Origin: Corylus avellana
Lineage: Eukaryota; Streptophyta; Magnoliopsida; Fagales; Betulaceae
DNA length: 64,000 nt
Assembly: GCF_901000735.1 (NCBI RefSeq)
Contig: NC_081545.1
Coordinates: 35,643,634 to 35,707,633 of the forward strand
Direction: 5' to 3'
The notes beneath the pieces are model-generated. The model saw only the letters and a list, made by a program, of their open reading frames with translations, was not told the origin of the DNA and ran no database searches. The position numbers and the translations under genes were made by a program. This document shows, one piece after another, positions 61,482 to 64,000 of the stretch (the stretch's first letter is position 1; each line of letters begins with the position of its first letter).

Positions 61482-62554
61482 GCGGTGCATTTGCTCTTAA
61501 ATATTTTAATGCATACTTCCCACAATTGTAAGATCAAACCCATCAAGTTGAATAATATTGAGCATGAAATGGAGCTAGCGACCCCTCAAGGCCCACACAA
61601 CAGACGCGTTGAAACCATAAAAAATCCACCAAATCAATAGTATTTTATGTTTAGGTCGTCTGTTAATGTTTTTATTTTAAAAATAAAAAACAAAATACAT
61701 AAAGCAAAATTTTTAACAAGTGGAGCCTACAACATTTATACAAGACCCTTTCAAATTAACATACCAATCACATGACATTTATCATATCAGCCACATATGT
61801 CATGCCAACCCTAAATTCAACACAACCATTACCATAGCACTCTCTTCCATTTTGAGATATTGTCACTTCGATCATCAACATTGTACTACCACATCGCATG
61901 GGTCTTCGTCGCCAAAGATCCTCGATCTAGTAGAGGGCGGGTCTCTATGACCTATTGATGAGGAAGAAAAGATTGAATGGTTGGCATTGTCAATGTGGAT
62001 GCGAAGGAAGTGATAGATGCAGTGATGTAGTTAGCATCATCAATGTGGGTGCCATATAGATTGTCACGTTAGTTTAATAGCTATATAGGTAAATAACAAG
62101 TGAACCACCATCTCAATTTATAAGGAGTATGTAATAAAAACTATACTATCATAGCAACACTCATACTTAAAACCATATTAAGCGTGAACAAGGGTACTCG
62201 TATAGCAGTATGAGGAGTTTGTAGTGTACCATTCCTCAAATTTTAGGTATGAAAAAAGGTTCTCATATCAATAAGAACAAAAAACATAATTATTCTTTTT
62301 TCCATATTGTATGCTATTTTTTGCTCAATAATTAGTTATTAATTAAAGAGACCATTAGTAAAAGAGTGCATATTCTGTGTGTGGTCATGGTATAAAGGGG
62401 TGAGTTTGTGCCACTAATCAGAAAGTGACACAAGCAAACTACACCAAACACAAGTTTAGAAAAAAAAAAAAAAAAAACTTGTTTACACTTGATTATATCA
62501 GCTATAAGAAGAAAAAATACTTAAAAAACTAATTTTAAAAAAAATTAGAAGTTG

Positions 62555-62705
62555 GGGTGGGGGTGGCCGCACTATGGGGTGGCTCACGCGGCCACCCCAA
62601 GGCCATATGGGGTGGCCGCGTGCCACCCTAGAAGTGGTCAGGGTGGCTCAACGGCCACCCTTAGCAACCCCTATGGGCCGGTGCTCCTCCCACTTGGAGT
62701 GGCTG
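62555..62705. repeat. G+C-rich palindromic GGGTGGCC/GGCCACCC patch
   Basis: GGGGTGGCC and GGCCACCC alternate several times (for example GGGTGGCTCACGCGGCCACCC) in DNA that is otherwise very A+T-rich. A smaller patch of the same style lies at about 626-665 (GGCCCGTAGGGGTGGTCG…CGACCCCTAGCCCTAAGGGCC). Both look like internal parts of decayed repeats. Confidence 0.6.
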
Positions 62706-62862
62706 CCGCTCTTCTATTATTATTATTATTTTTTTTAACTGAAAGAAGATGAACTAATATGATATTTTGTTCTCATTTTAATTTTTTGTTCTAAGCTAAG
62801 TTGTAGCTTCTGAGTGGTGGGACAAAACAAAGGTTTTGTGACATGACAACTCTTATTAAAAA

Positions 62863-63016
62863 GGAAAATGCTTTGTGTTCTTTTAGTGTTATCTTAATTG
62901 TGATGTGACATTTAAAATTATAAATAAATTTCAATAATGATAATCTCAAATTCAACAGTAATTTTAAAAGTTACATCACAGTTGGAAGAACACAAGAAGA
63001 ACACCTAGTATTTTCC
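62863..63016. mobile_element. Mutator-like MITE, family copy 3
   Basis: It starts GGAAAATGCTTTGTGTTCTT and ends as the inverse of GGAAAATACTAGGTGTTCTT. The exact 9-bp target duplication TATTAAAAA lies at 62854-62862 and 63017-63025. It is shorter than the 43-kb copies by an internal deletion near the left arm. Confidence 0.8.
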
Positions 63017-63206
63017 TATTAAAAAATTATACATGAAAATTTCTTAAAAAAAAAATCCAAAAGATTAACGGCAATGGCTATCTCGTAATTTACGTGACAC
63101 TTGGGTGCGAGTACAAAAGCTCCGAGTTTTACTCAAGTGAAGCTCATTTTCGAAGCGAGAACCCGCCGAGTCACACACAGAGAGCGCAAAAACCAAAACA
63201 CACAAA

Positions 63207-63562
63207 ATGGCGGGAAACGAAGAGTCGAACCAAATTTCATCTTCACCTCCATCGCCATCGCCATCTACTTCTTCTTCTTCGAAAGCGAAGATGGAGGAAC
63301 AACAATCAGAACCAAAAGAGACGTGCTGGAGAAAGCAAGTGGACCAGAACATAAAGCGGCTTCACTCGCTGCTCTTCGGCGCCGAGCTCGCGCTAGAGCG
63401 GCGCGACCCCTCGGCGGCTCGGATCCTCGGCCTTCGCCTCATCGGCTTCCTCGACTCCCAATCTCGATCCGACGTCGACGAGGCCTTCATTTACCCTATC
63501 CGCCGCGAAGCAGCCGCGAAGGTCGACGTGGCTCACCGTTCCCTCGCTCCAGAGTCGGATCG
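63207..63562 (+). CDS. First exon of fidgetin-like AAA ATPase (At3g27120 type), partial
   Basis: The open frame starts with a Ser/Pro-rich 25-residue lead, then CWRKQVDQNIKRLHSLLFGA, RRDPSAARILGLRLIGFLDS and EAFIYPIRREAAAKVDVAHR. I recognise this helical N-terminal region from plant fidgetin/katanin-like AAA ATPases such as At3g27120; the ATPase domain itself must lie beyond the window. The exon ends at 63562 with GATCG|GTAACC, and 63563-64000 is intron with no further exon seen. A second in-frame Met (63291) could be used. The identification rests on this N-terminal segment and on gene order. Such ATPases sever microtubules or, for FIGL1, dismantle recombinase filaments. Confidence 0.6.
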
Positions 63563-64000
63563 GTAACCGATATTTTTGTCCTCCATCATTAGCTTGATTA
63601 ATCGAATGTGATCGACCTCGTTAAGCTTATGAATATTTGAAATTTTGCGATTAACACTTGCTTTACTTCAATACCTTTTGTTCGTTTTCTTATCTGGTGT
63701 TTAAGGTTATAATTGGACTCACTGAGCTTATCAAGTGTGAATTTGCTTGGAAATTTTTTGTGATTTGAGCTTGAATTTACGCTGAAGCTAACCTTGTCGT
63801 TCTTTTTTTTTTTTTTTTTTTTTTAAAAAATTTAATTTTGGTTAATTGGATAAATGTACGCTAGAAACCTAGAAATTACGCCTAGGACTGAATGCAAGGC
63901 GAGTTGTACTTGGACCTTGTGTAACCAAGAAATTACGTTAGTATAGAAGCCGTGCCTGGTTAATGAGCCGATTCTGAATAGGCGATACAATATGGTATCG

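Larger units (their letters stand above)
61490..63206. other. Intergenic before fidgetin-like gene
   Basis: No gene is seen. It holds a G+C-rich palindromic patch (62555-62705), MITE copy 3 (62863-63016), and the leader of the last gene (about 63080-63206). Confidence 0.5.

Overview
The window is a stretch of nuclear DNA from a flowering plant, almost certainly a core eudicot. The signs are multi-exon genes with GT-AG introns, very A+T-rich intergenic DNA with long poly-A/T and TA runs, TATA boxes, and a mix of LINE, SINE, hAT, CACTA and MITE debris. The proteins look like ordinary dicot orthologues. I cannot name the species. Gene and exon coordinates below come from joining exons by hand, keeping the reading frame across splice sites.

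Layout. + strand: an At3g27210-type myristoylated protein (2823-5419), an acid lipase (8442-11423), a phytocyanin (13379-14263), uridine kinase/UPRT UKL (15862-24263) and an RlmD/TrmA-type RNA m5U methyltransferase (25541-30098). - strand: a CLC-a/b nitrate/proton exchanger (30496-33955). + strand: a DUF271-type glycosyltransferase (36523-38490). - strand: plastid ribosomal protein bS21c/GHS1 (39522-41169). Then a gene-poor 10.7 kb rich in MITEs and retroposons. + strand: the miR2111-targeted F-box/kelch gene (51921-53135). - strand: a broken ribosomal protein uL22 (L17) gene (54024-56489). + strand: SNF12/CHC1 of the SWI/SNF complex (57892-59841). - strand: a tRNA-Pro(UGG) (60335-60406). + strand: the first exon of a fidgetin-like AAA ATPase that runs off the window (63207-63562).

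The genes do not form one pathway. What links them is conserved gene order. From memory of the Arabidopsis map, the homologues At3g27210, 27200, 27190, 27180, 27170, 27160, 27150 and 27120 appear here in the same order. The lipase and SNF12 homologues (At5g14180/At5g14170) are neighbours on another Arabidopsis chromosome. This looks like an ancestral eudicot block that was thinned differently after genome duplication.

I found no defence island, CRISPR array or new multi-gene system. The points most worth a second look are the decayed uL22 gene, the preserved miR2111 site, a Mutator-like MITE family with three copies and perfect 9-bp target duplications, a hAT element and a poly(A) retroposon with target duplications, a GC-AG intron, a NAGNAG acceptor in bS21c, and an altered DxD motif in the glycosyltransferase.
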